Source: Sphingosinicella flava
GTDB taxonomy: Bacteria; Pseudomonadota; Alphaproteobacteria; Sphingomonadales; Sphingomonadaceae
NCBI RefSeq assembly: GCF_016025255.1
Contig: NZ_CP065592.1
Location: 1,345,122-1,409,121 of the forward strand
Reading direction: 5' to 3'
DNA: 64,000 bases
The translations under genes and the position numbers were made by a program. The notes beneath the pieces were generated by a model. The model made no database searches, was not told the DNA's origin, and was given only the letters and a program-made list of their open reading frames with translations. This document shows positions 18,486-29,473 of the stretch, piece by piece (position 1 is the first letter of the stretch; the number at the start of each line of letters is the position of its first letter).

Positions 18486-20531
18486 TCAGGAACCCAAGCC
18501 GGTCAACCGCCCTACCGTCAGTATCTGCGGCAGGATTTCCGGGGGCTTGCCAGGCGCGTAATAGAGGTAGAGCGGCACGCCGGACCGGCCATGCCGTTCC
18601 AGGAAACGCCCGATCTTCGGATCGCCGCGCGTCCAGTCGCCAACCATCACCACGACGTTCTTCGCCGCGAAGGCATTGGCCACTTCGTCGCGGTTCAGCG
18701 CGGTCTTTTCATTCGCCTTGCAGGTGATGCACCAGTCGGCGGTGAAATAGAGGAAAACCGGCCGGCCCTCCGTCCGCAACGCGGCAAGGCGTGCTTCGTC
18801 GAACGGCTCGGCATTGAGCAACCTCCTTGCCTGGGCCTGCGCGGGGGGCGCGATTGGCAGGTAGAGGATGGCGGCGGTGGCGGCGATCGCAGCGGGCAGC
18901 AGGGCGACGAGCGCATAGCCGCGCCGCCGCCGGTTCGCCGACCACCAAAGAGAGAGGCCAAGGACGAGTGCGACGCCGATGCCGGTCGTCATGCCGTCGG
19001 TGCCGGTCTGCTGTCCCAAGATCCAGATAAGGCCGAAGGCGGTGGCGAACATCGGCAGGGACAGGAAACGGCGGAAGCCCGCCATCCATGGCCCCGGTTT
19101 TGGCAGCCGCCGCCGGAGCGCGGGCACGAAACCGAGTAGCAGGAAGGGCAAGGCCAGCCCGAAGCCGAGTCCGCCGAACACCGCCAGCGCGGCGGCGGCA
19201 GGCAGAACCAGGGCAGCGCCGATCGCCGCGCCCATGAACGGACCGGTGCACGGCGTTGAGACGAAGGCCGCGAGGGCGCCGGTCCAGAAAGCCCCGGCAT
19301 TCCCCGTCTTGCGCGTCAGCCGATCCCCCGCGACGATCGAGGGCAGATCGAACAAGCCTGCGAGGTTGAGCGCGATCGCGGTGACGAGCAGCAGCAGAAC
19401 CAGGATGACTCGCGGATCCTGCAATTGAAAGGCCCAGCCAGCCGCCACGCCGCTCGCCCGCAAGGCGAGGATCAGGCCGCCGAGCGCAAGACAGACCAAT
19501 ACCGCTCCCGCCGCATAAGCCAGCGCTTCATGCCGCGCCCGCGCCTCGTCCTCGCCGGACCGGGCGAGGCTCAATGCCTTGAGGCTGAGAATCGGAAATA
19601 CGCAGGGCATGATGTTGAGGATGAGCCCGCCGAGGATCGCGCCGCCCAAGGCCGCGAGGATCGTGCCGATCCCGCTCGCCCCTCCCTTGCCGGTGAGGCC
19701 GATCGGTTCTCCAACCGGCGGCACGGGGCCTGGAGTGGCGGTCAGCAGTAGCCCCTGCCCCGCGCCGGTTTTGAGAAGCCCGCCGATCTTCCCCAGTTTC
19801 GCCGCGCCGGGCCCCGCCTTGGTCTCCACGATGAGCAGGTCATCGTTCCGGCTTGTTGTCTGGACCGCGCCATGGTCGAGACTGCCGGGATCGAGCGGAA
19901 AGAAATAAGGATCCACCACCTGCGCGGCGGCGGGCAGGGGCACTCCGATGCGGACGCGTCCATTTTCGACAACGAATTGCCCATTGGCGCGTAATGGCTT
20001 CGGCATCGCCGCTTCGAACGCATCGAAGCGGGCGTCAAGCACGGTTGTCCCCCCCGCCGGGCCCACCACGACCTGGGCCGACACCTCGGCGCTTTCCGGA
20101 ACGCAAATCTTGTCCGTGCAGGCCAGGTAATCCAGCTTCGCCTTCAAGGGCAGCCGCGTCCCCGGGGCGATATTGCCCGCGATTTTCACGTCCGCGAGCA
20201 GGGCATAATCCTTCTCGAAGACGTAATTCATGATGCCGGACACGACGAGGCGGCCGGGCACTGGATAACGCAGCGGTCCGGCGCTCACGCCGTCCGGCAA
20301 GACCCATTCAACCTTCGCCTCGGTGCCCGCATCGCCGGGATTTTGCCAATAACCGTGCCAGCCGGGTTTCGGCCGCATCACAAAGGCGATGGGGAGGGTG
20401 CCGCCTTGCGGCGCCCGGGCCGCGCCCGGAAGAAGCGAGACCTGGATATTGTTGCCGCCCGCATGCGCAGCGCCTGCGTGCCCGAAGCCAAGCAACAGGG
20501 CCAATACCAGCCTGTATAAGATCGCGGCCAT
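18486..20531 (-). CDS. DsbD/ScsB-type thiol:disulfide interchange membrane protein
   Basis: 681 residues from MAAILYRLVLALLLGFGHAG at 20531; the longer frame upstream is unlikely. Order: signal peptide (1-25), periplasmic DsbD-alpha-like immunoglobulin domain (about 30-290), eight-helix DsbD core with the two redox Cys regions NIMPCVFPILSLKAL and VSTPCTGPFMGAAIG, then a C-terminal periplasmic thioredoxin domain with WCITCK. It passes electrons from cytoplasmic thioredoxin to periplasmic acceptors. Unlike E. coli DsbD it has a longer N-terminal domain of the ScsB type. Single gene, 125 nt after metH2. Confidence 0.9.
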   Translation of the reverse strand: MAAILYRLVLALLLGFGHAGAAHAGGNNIQVSLLPGAARAPQGGTLPIAFVMRPKPGWHGYWQNPGDAGTEAKVEWVLPDGVSAGPLRYPVPGRLVVSGIMNYVFEKDYALLADVKIAGNIAPGTRLPLKAKLDYLACTDKICVPESAEVSAQVVVGPAGGTTVLDARFDAFEAAMPKPLRANGQFVVENGRVRIGVPLPAAAQVVDPYFFPLDPGSLDHGAVQTTSRNDDLLIVETKAGPGAAKLGKIGGLLKTGAGQGLLLTATPGPVPPVGEPIGLTGKGGASGIGTILAALGGAILGGLILNIMPCVFPILSLKALSLARSGEDEARARHEALAYAAGAVLVCLALGGLILALRASGVAAGWAFQLQDPRVILVLLLLVTAIALNLAGLFDLPSIVAGDRLTRKTGNAGAFWTGALAAFVSTPCTGPFMGAAIGAALVLPAAAALAVFGGLGFGLALPFLLLGFVPALRRRLPKPGPWMAGFRRFLSLPMFATAFGLIWILGQQTGTDGMTTGIGVALVLGLSLWWSANRRRRGYALVALLPAAIAATAAILYLPIAPPAQAQARRLLNAEPFDEARLAALRTEGRPVFLYFTADWCITCKANEKTALNRDEVANAFAAKNVVVMVGDWTRGDPKIGRFLERHGRSGVPLYLYYAPGKPPEILPQILTVGRLTGLGS

Positions 20532-20656
20532 CAAAGCTCCCTGTCGATTCCCGCGGCTCCTATAGCATGGCGCAAGGCCTGCTGATCTAGCCCCCGGCGA
20601 ATGAATGACGGCCCTGCCGGAACAGGCGGCCATCCGGCTCCGTGATCCGAACGGGT

Positions 20657-23257
20657 TCAATCCAGGTTCGGCCGGAGCCAGCGTTCCGCCTGCTCTAGCG
20701 ACACGCCGCGCCGCGCGGCATAATCTTCCAGCTGATCCGGACCGATGCGGGCAACGCCGAAATATTGGCTGTCCTTGTGCCCGAAATAGAAGCCCGACAC
20801 GGCGGAGGTCGGCAGCATCGCGAAACTTTCGGTCAGCGTCACGCCGCCCGCCGGATCGCCGCCCAACATGTCGAACAGCACCGGCTTCAGGCTGTGATCG
20901 GGACAGGCCGGATAGCCGGGCGCGGGGCGAATGCCGGTATAGGTTTCGCGGATCAGCTGCTCGTTGGTGAAATGTTCGTCCGCATAGCCCCAGATGCTGT
21001 TCCGCACCTGCGCGTGCAGCAATTCCGCCAAGGCTTCGGCAAGCCGGTCGGCAAGCGCTTTCAGGAGAATGTCCGAATAATCGTCATTCTGCGCCTTGAA
21101 CCGCTCCAGATGCGGCTCGATGCCGTGAATGCCGACAGTGAAGCCGCCGATCCAGTCCTCGTCATCGGGATCGATGAAGTCGGCGAGACACATATTGGCG
21201 CGGCCCTCCCGCTTCTTCACCTGCTGGCGAAGGAAGGGGAGCTTCGTTTCCTCGTTGCTAGCAAGGACGTAGACGTCGTCCCCTTCCCGGCGGCAGCGCC
21301 ACAATCCCACCGTGGCATTGGCGTGAAGCCAATGTTCGGCGATGATCCTATCGAGCATTGCCTGCGCGTCCTCGAACAGCGCGCGGGCGCTCTCGCCCAC
21401 CACCGCGTCGTCGAGGATCGCGGGATAGGTGCCCGCCAGCTCCCAGGCGCGGAAGAAGGGCGTCCAGTCGATCACCGAACGCAGCTCGCGGATCGGCCAG
21501 TCCCGGAAATGCTGGACGCCGGGCCGCTTGGGCGGCGGCGCCTTGCCGGAAGGATCGTAGGGAAAGCCGTTGGCGCGTGCCTCGCCCAAGGTCGCGAGCT
21601 CGTTCTGGCCCTTATTGGCGCGCGTTTCGCGGACTTGAAGGTAATCGGCGGCGGTCTTCTCGACGAAAGGATGGCGCTGCGTGTCGGACACGAGGGTCGA
21701 AGCGACGCCCACGGCGCGGCTGGCGTCGAGGACATGGATCACCGGGCCGTCATAAGCCGGATCGATCTTCAACGCCGTATGCACCTTGCTGGTCGTCGCG
21801 CCGCCGATCAGGAGCGGCCGGGTCATGCCCTGGCGCTGCATCTCGGTCGCGACGGTCACCATTTCGTCCAGCGAAGGGGTGATGAGGCCGCTGAGGCCGA
21901 TCATGTCGGCATTGTGATCGTCGGCGGCCTTCAGGATGTCCTGCCATGGCACCATGACGCCAAGGTCGACGATCTCGAAGCCGTTGCACTGCAGGACAAC
22001 GCCGACGATGTTCTTGCCGATATCGTGCACGTCGCCTTTGACGGTCGCCATCACGACCTTGCCCTTGCCCTGCGCGGCGCCGGTCCGCTCCTTTTCCTCC
22101 TCGATGAAGGGGATGAGATGGGCGACCGCCTTCTTCATGACGCGGGCTGATTTGACGACCTGGGGCAGGAACATCTTGCCCGATCCGAACAGGTCGCCAA
22201 CGACGTTCATGCCGTCCATCAACGGCCCTTCGATCACTTCGATCGGCCGGGCGGCCTGCTGGCGCGCTTCCTCGGCATCCTCGACGACGAAGGCGTCGAT
22301 GCCCTTGACGAGCGCATGTTCCAACCGCTTTTCGACCGGCCAGCCGCGCCATTCGGCGGCTTCCTTTTCCTTGGCGGGATCGGAGCCGAGATACTTCTCG
22401 GCAAGCGTCACCAGCCGCTCGGTCGCATCGTCACGCCGGTCGAGGATCACATCCTCGCACGCCTCGCGAAGCTCCGGATCGATCGTGTCATAGACGTCCA
22501 GCTGCCCGGCATTGACGATGGCCATGTCGAGGCCGGCCGGAATGGCGTGGTAGAGGAAGACCGAGTGCATCGCGCGGCGCACCGGCTCGTTGCCCCGGAA
22601 CGAGAAGCTGAGGTTCGACAGGCCGCCCGAAATATGGGCGTGGGGGCAGCGCTTGCGGATTTCCTTGCACGCCTCGATGAAATCGACCGCATAGGTGCGA
22701 TGCTCCTCGATCCCCGTCGCGACGGCGAAGATGTTGGGATCGAAGATGATGTCCTCGGGCGGAAAATCGTTGGCGACGAGCAAATTGTAGGCCCGTTCGC
22801 AAATCTCGACCTTGCGATGCTTCGTATCGGCCTGGCCTGTTTCGTCAAAGGCCATGACGACCACGGCGGCGCCATAGGCCATGACCTTGCGGGCATGGGC
22901 GAGGAACTCTTCCTCCCCTTCCTTCAGGCTGATCGAATTGACGATCGGCTTGCCCGACACGCATTTGAGGCCCGCCTCGATCACGCTCCATTTGGAGCTG
23001 TCGATCATGAACGGCACGCGGGCGATGTCCGGCTCGGCGGCGATCAGCTTCAGGAAGGTCGTCATCGCCGCTTCGGCGTCGAGCAAGCCTTCGTCCATAT
23101 TGATGTCGATCACCTGCGCGCCATTCTCAACCTGCTGGCGCGCCACTTCCACGGCAGCGGCATAATCGCCCGCCATGATCAATTTCTTGAACTTGGCCGA
23201 TCCGGTGACGTTCGTGCGCTCGCCGATATTGACGAAGGTGGAGCTAAGCTGGGTCAT
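20657..23257 (-). CDS. metH: Methionine synthase, folate/B12/AdoMet-activation part
   Basis: 866 residues, the second half of a split cobalamin-dependent methionine synthase. Pterin-binding domain (about 1-290, begins [19 protein letters not shown]), B12 cap and Rossmann domain with the cobalt-ligand motif [12 protein letters not shown] (His near 411), and the C-terminal activation domain ending [12 protein letters not shown]. It takes methyl from methyl-THF via cobalamin to homocysteine bound on the separate protein at 23300-24346. The 42-nt gap to that gene has no strong ribosome site. Last gene of the sahR-metF-metH1-metH2 operon. Confidence 0.95.
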   Translation of the reverse strand: MTQLSSTFVNIGERTNVTGSAKFKKLIMAGDYAAAVEVARQQVENGAQVIDINMDEGLLDAEAAMTTFLKLIAAEPDIARVPFMIDSSKWSVIEAGLKCVSGKPIVNSISLKEGEEEFLAHARKVMAYGAAVVVMAFDETGQADTKHRKVEICERAYNLLVANDFPPEDIIFDPNIFAVATGIEEHRTYAVDFIEACKEIRKRCPHAHISGGLSNLSFSFRGNEPVRRAMHSVFLYHAIPAGLDMAIVNAGQLDVYDTIDPELREACEDVILDRRDDATERLVTLAEKYLGSDPAKEKEAAEWRGWPVEKRLEHALVKGIDAFVVEDAEEARQQAARPIEVIEGPLMDGMNVVGDLFGSGKMFLPQVVKSARVMKKAVAHLIPFIEEEKERTGAAQGKGKVVMATVKGDVHDIGKNIVGVVLQCNGFEIVDLGVMVPWQDILKAADDHNADMIGLSGLITPSLDEMVTVATEMQRQGMTRPLLIGGATTSKVHTALKIDPAYDGPVIHVLDASRAVGVASTLVSDTQRHPFVEKTAADYLQVRETRANKGQNELATLGEARANGFPYDPSGKAPPPKRPGVQHFRDWPIRELRSVIDWTPFFRAWELAGTYPAILDDAVVGESARALFEDAQAMLDRIIAEHWLHANATVGLWRCRREGDDVYVLASNEETKLPFLRQQVKKREGRANMCLADFIDPDDEDWIGGFTVGIHGIEPHLERFKAQNDDYSDILLKALADRLAEALAELLHAQVRNSIWGYADEHFTNEQLIRETYTGIRPAPGYPACPDHSLKPVLFDMLGGDPAGGVTLTESFAMLPTSAVSGFYFGHKDSQYFGVARIGPDQLEDYAARRGVSLEQAERWLRPNLD

Positions 23258-23299
23258 CTGGAAAACAATAATCCGTTCGTGTCGCGCGGGTATGGAAGG

Positions 23300-24346
23300 T
23301 CAAGCGGCCAGATTCATCGCTTCCAAGCCAGCCAGTCGAGTCACCACGGGAGGATCCGGCAAAGTGCGCGGCGGCAGGCCTTTCACCACCTTGGCGATGG
23401 CCGCGATATGGGCTGGAGTCGACCCACAGCAGCCGCCGAGGATGTTGACGAGGCCCTGCTCGGCCCATTCGCCGACAAGCGAGGCCGTGATGTCGGGCAG
23501 CTCGTCATACTCGCCGAGCTCGTTGGGAAGCCCCGCATTGGGATAAGCCATCAGCAGGGCATCGGCGGTTCGCGCCAGCGTCTGCACGTGCGGACGAAGC
23601 TGCTGCGCGCCGAACGAGCAATTGAGCCCGATCGTCACGGGCCGGGCATGCCGCACCGCATTCCAAAAGGCCTCGACCGTGTGGCCCGACAGGTTGCGGC
23701 CGGACAGGTCGGTGATGGTCATGGAGATCATCAGCGGCACATCCTTGCCCATGGCTTCCGACGCCTCCTGCGCGGCCACGATCCCCGCCTTGGCATTCAG
23801 CGTGTCGAAAATGGTTTCGATCAGGATGAAGTCGGCGCCGCCCTCGATCAGACCCTCGGCCTGTTCGCGATAGACCTGCTTCATCTCGTCGAAATCGACC
23901 TCGCGATATCCGGGATCGTTCACGTCCGGCGAAAGCGAGAGGGTCTTGTTGGTCGGCCCGATCGCGCCCGCGACGAAGCGCGGACGCCCGTCCGCCGTCT
24001 CCGCTTCGTCCGCCGCCGTCCGTGCGATGCGCGCGGATTGCACGTTGATCTCGCGCGCCAGATGTTCGGCGGCATAATCGGCCTGGCTGATCCGGTTGGC
24101 ACTGAACGTGTTGGTCGACACGATGTCCGATCCGGCGGTGAGATAGGCGCGGGTGATCTCGTCCACCACCCCTGGCCGGGTAATCGCGAGGATGTCGTTA
24201 TTGCCCTTCTGGTCGCGGGGCAAATCCAGGCTGCCGCGATAGGCGGCTTCGTCCAGGCCGTAGCTTTGGATTTGCGTCCCGAAGGCGCCGTCGGTCAGCA
24301 GGATGCGCTCCCGCGCCGCCGCGATCAGCCGTTCCCGCGCGCTCAT
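23300..24346 (-). CDS. Methionine synthase, homocysteine-binding part
   Basis: 348 residues forming one homocysteine S-methyltransferase barrel, equivalent to the N-terminal domain of single-chain MetH. It begins after a short helix with [20 protein letters not shown]. The three zinc-binding cysteines are in [10 protein letters not shown] and [11 protein letters not shown]. In E. coli MetH this barrel is fused to the folate domain; here a stop codon and a 42-nt gap separate it from the remainder. Such splitting is known in several alphaproteobacteria. A complex hairpin repeat lies directly upstream, between it and metF. Confidence 0.94.
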   Translation of the reverse strand: MSARERLIAAARERILLTDGAFGTQIQSYGLDEAAYRGSLDLPRDQKGNNDILAITRPGVVDEITRAYLTAGSDIVSTNTFSANRISQADYAAEHLAREINVQSARIARTAADEAETADGRPRFVAGAIGPTNKTLSLSPDVNDPGYREVDFDEMKQVYREQAEGLIEGGADFILIETIFDTLNAKAGIVAAQEASEAMGKDVPLMISMTITDLSGRNLSGHTVEAFWNAVRHARPVTIGLNCSFGAQQLRPHVQTLARTADALLMAYPNAGLPNELGEYDELPDITASLVGEWAEQGLVNILGGCCGSTPAHIAAIAKVVKGLPPRTLPDPPVVTRLAGLEAMNLAA

Positions 24347-24350
24347 TGCA

Positions 24351-24472
24351 AATCCTCCCCGGCACGGGGAGGGGGACCATGCGAGGCATGGTGGAGGGGT
24401 CGCACCGCCCCATCCATCTCGCCAGCCCCTCCGTCAGGCTGCGCCTGCCACCTCCCCGTACCGGGGAGGATC
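24351..24472. repeat. Multi-hairpin dispersed repeat (family B) between metF and metH1
   Basis: Five potential stems in 122 bp: CCTCCCC/GGGGAGG at each end, ACCATGC-GAG-GCATGGT, GGAGGGG/CCCCTCC and CAGGC-TGC-GCCTG. The layout resembles a branched fold. Elements of this look are common between genes in Sphingomonadales, from memory. It sits inside the methionine operon, 4 nt before the metH1 start, and could affect processing or read-through. Confidence 0.75.
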
Positions 24473-24485
24473 TGGAAAGTTGCAC

Positions 24486-25403
24486 TCATGCTGCAAACTC
24501 CGCCGGACGCAGGCCGAGCAGGTGGCAGATGGCGTAGGACAGCTCGGCCCGGTTGAGGGTGTAGAAATGGAAATGCCGGACGCCGCCCGCGTAAAGCTGG
24601 CCGCACAATTCCGCCGCCACCGTGGCGGCGACGAGCTGGCGCGCGGCGGGCAAATTGTCGAGCCCTTCGAACAACCGGTCCATCCAGATCGGGATGCTCG
24701 CTCCGCACATGCCCGCGAACTTGCGCGTCTGGGCGACGTTCGACACCGGCAGGATGCCCGGCACGATCTCCGCGGCGATGCCCGCCGCCGCGGCATCGTC
24801 GCGGAAGCGGAAGAAGCATTCGGGCGAGAAGAAGAATTGCGTGATGGCCCGGTCCGCGCCCGCGTCGATCTTGCGCTTGAGATTGTCGAGGTCGGCGCTC
24901 TTGTCCGCGGAATCCGGATGGCATTCGGGATAGGCCGCGACCGAAATCTCGAACGGCGCAATGGCTTTCAGGCCCGCGACCAGATCGGCGGCATTGGCAT
25001 AACCGTCAGGGTGCGGCTGGAACGCCTTGCCCGCTTCCGGCGCATCGCCGCGCAGGGCGACGATATGGCGGACGCCAGCCGCCCAATAATCGCGGGCGAT
25101 TTCCTCGATCTCCGCCCGGCTCGCCTCGACGCAGGTGAGGTGCGCGGCTGCGGCGAGCCTCGTTTCCTTGGCGATCCGTTCCACCGTCGCGTGGGTCCGC
25201 GCCCGGGTCGATCCCCCCGCGCCATAAGTAACGGAGACGAAGCGCGGCCCCAAAGGCTCCAGGGTCTTCACCGACTCCCACAGCGTCTCTTCCATCTTCT
25301 CCGTCTTGGGCGGGAAGAATTCGAACGACACCTGGATGTCGCCCTGGACATCCTCGAACAGGGGCTTGCCGTTATGGGCGAAAGCGGGCGCGGCCGGGCT
25401 CAT
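24486..25403 (-). CDS. metF: Methylenetetrahydrofolate reductase
   Basis: 305 residues from MSPAAPAFAHNGKPLFEDVQ at 25403; the stop of the regulator gene overlaps this start by 4 nt (ATGA). The flavin barrel motifs are VSFEFFPPKTEKMEE, RFVSVTYGAGGSTRART, HIVALRGDAPE and ITQFFFSPECFFRF. It makes 5-methyl-THF for methionine synthase, whose two genes follow in the same operon. Nothing unusual in the protein. Confidence 0.95.
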   Translation of the reverse strand: MSPAAPAFAHNGKPLFEDVQGDIQVSFEFFPPKTEKMEETLWESVKTLEPLGPRFVSVTYGAGGSTRARTHATVERIAKETRLAAAAHLTCVEASRAEIEEIARDYWAAGVRHIVALRGDAPEAGKAFQPHPDGYANAADLVAGLKAIAPFEISVAAYPECHPDSADKSADLDNLKRKIDAGADRAITQFFFSPECFFRFRDDAAAAGIAAEIVPGILPVSNVAQTRKFAGMCGASIPIWMDRLFEGLDNLPAARQLVAATVAAELCGQLYAGGVRHFHFYTLNRAELSYAICHLLGLRPAEFAA

Positions 25404-26353
25404 GCGACGGCCTTCAGGCGACGGCGCGACCGCTCGCCGATCCAAACGGTCACGGTCAGCGCGCCGCCTTCCAGATGCTCGACGACCCGGCCATCGAGCC
25501 CCGCCGCATCCATATATTTCAGCATCGTCGCGTCCGCGAATCCCAAGCGGGTGTGCGCGTCGCTTGTCCGCAGTTCCTCGCGCTCATGCGGCGCGAAATC
25601 GACGACGACCAGGCGCCCGCCCGCCGACAAGAGGCGCGCTGCCTCTGCAACCGCCGCCGCGGGCTGCTGCGCATAATGGAGCACCTGGTGGATGATGATC
25701 GTGTCCGCCGATTCGGATGGCAGCGGCAGGGCATACATGTCGCCTTGCCTCAGGTCGGCGGATAGGCCCGCATTGCCGAGCTTCGCCCGCGCGAGCCGCA
25801 GCATTTCGGGTGACCGGTCGATGCCAACCGCGCTGTCGGCGCCGGGCGCGAACAGCTCCAGCATTCGGCCCGTGCCGGTGCCGATGTCGATCAGGCGGCC
25901 GATCGTGCCGCCGCCAAGCGCACGGCCGATGGCGGCTTCCACTTCGCTTTCGGGAATATGGAGCGAGCGGATTTCGTCCCAGTTCGCGGCATGGACGGCG
26001 AAATAGCGTTCGGCCGCGGCGGTTCGGTCGGCGCGGACCGCCGCGAGCCGGGCGGCATCGGCGATCGCCCACGGATCGGCACCGTCGATCGCGGTCCAGG
26101 CATCGAGCGTGCCGAACAGGGGATCGAGCCGGGCGCGCTCGCCAAGGCTCAGGAAGACCCAGCTTCCTTCCTTGCGCCGCTCGACCAGCCCCGAATCGAT
26201 CAGGATCTTCACATGGCGCGAAACGCGCGGCTGGCTTTGCCCCAAGACCTGCGCGACTTCGCCGACCGACAATTCCATGGCGCGCAGCAAGGCGAGGATG
26301 CGAAGCCGCGTCGGATCGCCCAATGCACGGAATATCTCTGGGGTATCAGCCAT
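25400..26353 (-). CDS. ArsR-type regulator fused to a methyltransferase fold (SahR-like)
   Basis: 317 residues. N-terminal ArsR winged helix (about 1-95: RALGDPTRLRILALLRAMEL, SQPRVSRHVKILIDSGLVER), then a SAM/SAH-binding Rossmann fold (motif I DIGTGTGRMLELFAPGADS near 165-183; later ADTIIIHQVLHYAQQP). The same architecture is known in SahR, an S-adenosylhomocysteine-responsive repressor of the methionine cycle in proteobacteria. It heads the metF-metH1-metH2 operon with ATGA coupling to metF, and a perfect palindrome covers its promoter. Catalytic activity of the methyltransferase domain is not implied. Confidence 0.9.
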   Translation of the reverse strand: MADTPEIFRALGDPTRLRILALLRAMELSVGEVAQVLGQSQPRVSRHVKILIDSGLVERRKEGSWVFLSLGERARLDPLFGTLDAWTAIDGADPWAIADAARLAAVRADRTAAAERYFAVHAANWDEIRSLHIPESEVEAAIGRALGGGTIGRLIDIGTGTGRMLELFAPGADSAVGIDRSPEMLRLARAKLGNAGLSADLRQGDMYALPLPSESADTIIIHQVLHYAQQPAAAVAEAARLLSAGGRLVVVDFAPHEREELRTSDAHTRLGFADATMLKYMDAAGLDGRVVEHLEGGALTVTVWIGERSRRRLKAVA

Positions 26354-26360
26354 ATTTGCG

Positions 26361-26390
26361 GATATAAAGATATCTTTATATGCTGGTCAA
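26361..26390 (-). promoter_or_regulatory. Leaderless promoter with 20-bp palindromic operator for the sahR-met operon
   Basis: Minus strand: -35 TTGACC (26390-26385), 18-nt spacer, -10 TATATC (26366-26361). The ATG of the regulator gene begins only 7 nt past the -10, so the transcript would start at or within a base or two of the ATG. A perfect palindrome, ATATAAAGATATCTTTATAT (26362-26381), fills the spacer and -10. This is the layout of repressor autoregulation, most simply by the ArsR-type protein encoded directly downstream. Confidence 0.7.
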
Positions 26391-26549
26391 GGCAGGCTGG
26401 CCCGATCTTTTACAACCTTGTCGGTAGACAAAGCTATGGACATGCCCTCCGGCTTGTCATAATGGGGGCAGCTGCTGGACGCCTAGGGTTCAAAACCGAT
26501 GGCACCTCGCCCAGCAGAACAGTTACCCAATTCGAATAGGGGAATGCTC

Positions 26550-26798
26550 GTGAAGAAGATCGCTCTTTCGCTCGTCGCGGTTGCCGCGCTTGCCGCTTGC
26601 AACAACGCCGAAACCACCAACGACACCAACGCCGCTGACGCGATGACCGTCAACGAAGCGGTGACCGACGTCAACGCTGCCGCGACCGACGCTCTGAACG
26701 CTGCCGACACCGCCCTCACCAACGCTGGTGAGTCGGTCGACAACGCTGCTGAAGCCGTCGAGAACGCTGCTGAAGCCACGACCACGAACGCTCAGTAA
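26550..26798 (+). CDS. Tiny Ala/Asn-rich lipoprotein
   Basis: 82 residues from GTG 26550, which has AGGGGA at the right distance; ATG 26544 adds two residues but overlaps that site. A lipoprotein signal ends in VAALAAC. The rest is nearly all Ala, Asn, Asp, Thr, Glu and Val in short helical repeats (VNEAVTDVNAAATDALNAAD, then DNAAEAVENAAEA). No family is recognised; it resembles short periplasmic helical lipoproteins. It is followed by a very strong terminator, suggesting an abundant, independent transcript. Confidence 0.75.
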   Translation: MKKIALSLVAVAALAACNNAETTNDTNAADAMTVNEAVTDVNAAATDALNAADTALTNAGESVDNAAEAVENAAEATTTNAQ

Positions 26799-26825
26799 GC
26801 CTCGCGCTTTCTAGCATTCGAAGAA

Positions 26826-26857
26826 GGGCCGGACACCTCGGGTGTCCGGCCCTTTTT
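26826..26857 (+). terminator. Strong intrinsic terminator of the small lipoprotein gene
   Basis: A perfect 12-bp GC-rich stem (GGGCCGGACACC / GGTGTCCGGCCC) with a 3-nt TCG loop is followed by TTTTT. It lies 28 nt after the stop codon. Confidence 0.92.
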
Positions 26858-26926
26858 ATATGCCTGAAGGACGTTGCGGCGCATGTTCGATGCGCTAATC
26901 TTCGCGCCTTAGCAACAGGGGAACCT

Positions 26927-27145
26927 ATGCGTCCTACCATAGCCTTCACCGCCCTTCTTCTTCTCGCCGCCTGTGGACGCGGAGACGAAAACCTGCCGAC
27001 CGCCGAGGAATCGCAGAGGCTGAATGAGGCCGCCGCCATGCTGGACGAGGCGCCGGATGTCCTCGAGGCCGCAGCTACGGCGAAGGTGGAGGGCAACTTG
27101 GTCGAAACGGGCGACGCACCGGTTACCGATACCAACGGTCAGTAA
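26927..27145 (+). CDS. Tiny lipoprotein, unknown function
   Basis: 72 residues: a lipoprotein signal (MRPTIAFTALLLLAAC) and a short acidic tail of about 55 residues with one probable amphipathic helix (AEESQRLNEAAAMLDEAPDV). AGGGGAAC precedes the ATG. No family is recognised. It sits between a strong terminator upstream and a bidirectional one shared with groL, so it has its own transcript. Confidence 0.65.
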   Translation: MRPTIAFTALLLLAACGRGDENLPTAEESQRLNEAAAMLDEAPDVLEAAATAKVEGNLVETGDAPVTDTNGQ

Positions 27146-27174
27146 CGAATCCGCTATCCGTGCACATACAAAAA

Positions 27175-27205
27175 GGCCGGGGATCGCTCCCCGGCCTTCA
27201 TTTTG
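27175..27205. terminator. Bidirectional terminator between small lipoprotein gene and groL
   Basis: A 9-bp stem GGCCGGGGA / TCCCCGGCC with a 4-nt loop (27175-27196). On the plus strand TTCATTTT follows; on the minus strand, after groL, TTTTTGTATG follows. It can end both convergent transcripts, better for groL. Confidence 0.85.
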
Positions 27206-27221
27206 AGAATGAGGTTTGGAC

Positions 27222-28953
<1,732 letters not shown>

Positions 28954-28963
28954 ATCCGCTAAT

Positions 28964-29251
28964 TCAGCCGATGATGCCGAGGATGTCGGATTCCTTCATG
29001 ATAAGGAGATCCTCGCCATTCACCTTCACTTCGGTACCCGACCACTTGCCGAACAGGATGCGGTCGCCCGCCTTGACGTCGAGCGGGGTCACCTTGCCGT
29101 CTTCGGAACGAGCACCGGTGCCGGCGGCGACGACTTCGCCTTCCTGCGGCTTTTCCTTGGCCGTGTCGGGAATGATAATCCCCCCGGCAGTCTTTTCCTC
29201 GGCCTCGACGCGGCGGACGAGGACGCGGTCGTGCAACGGACGAAAGTTCAT
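28964..29251 (-). CDS. groS: 10-kDa co-chaperonin GroES
   Basis: 95 residues from [20 protein letters not shown] at 29251; the upstream in-frame extension covers the CIRCE region and is not coding. It includes the mobile loop ([20 protein letters not shown]) and ends [13 protein letters not shown]. First gene of the operon. Confidence 0.97.
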   Translation of the reverse strand: MNFRPLHDRVLVRRVEAEEKTAGGIIIPDTAKEKPQEGEVVAAGTGARSEDGKVTPLDVKAGDRILFGKWSGTEVKVNGEDLLIMKESDILGIIG

Positions 29252-29283
29252 GTGCGTTACCCCAATGGTTGAATGAATGTGTC

Positions 29284-29310
29284 TTAGCACTCACCTCCCG
29301 CGAGTGCTAA
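29284..29310 (-). promoter_or_regulatory. CIRCE element (HrcA operator)
   Basis: TTAGCACTC and GAGTGCTAA separated by exactly 9 nt, an exact match to the CIRCE consensus. It lies 32 nt upstream of the groES start and immediately downstream of a promoter. HrcA repression with heat induction is the established function. Confidence 0.97.
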
Positions 29311-29318
29311 CGATGGCG

Positions 29319-29347
29319 CATATGTGTGGAGCTGGCCGACGGGTCAA
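29319..29347 (-). promoter_or_regulatory. groESL promoter
   Basis: Minus strand TTGACC (29347-29342), 17-nt spacer, CATATG (29324-29319). The expected transcript start falls next to the CIRCE element. The -35 also fits the CTTGAC element of alphaproteobacterial RpoH promoters; the -10 is a weak match to either class. Confidence 0.5.
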
Positions 29348-29473
29348 GAACCCGCGCGGCAAAAAATTTCACGTGGATGAACAGAATCATCTTCCTTCGA
29401 GCGGAGGGCCTGAGGATTTACACTCACCGCTCCAATCTCTACCTCCTAATCCCATATTCTAAGGAGACACCCT

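Noticed and set aside
23258-23299. metH interrupted by a frameshift
   Set aside because: Both pieces have complete domain boundaries, and a split MetH is known in alphaproteobacteria. The gap is non-coding rather than a shifted frame.
22316-24556. A 746-codon plus-strand open frame opposite metH
   Set aside because: It is a mirror of the metH1/metH2 coding sequence caused by GC-rich third positions. The Arg/His/Leu-rich translation matches no family.
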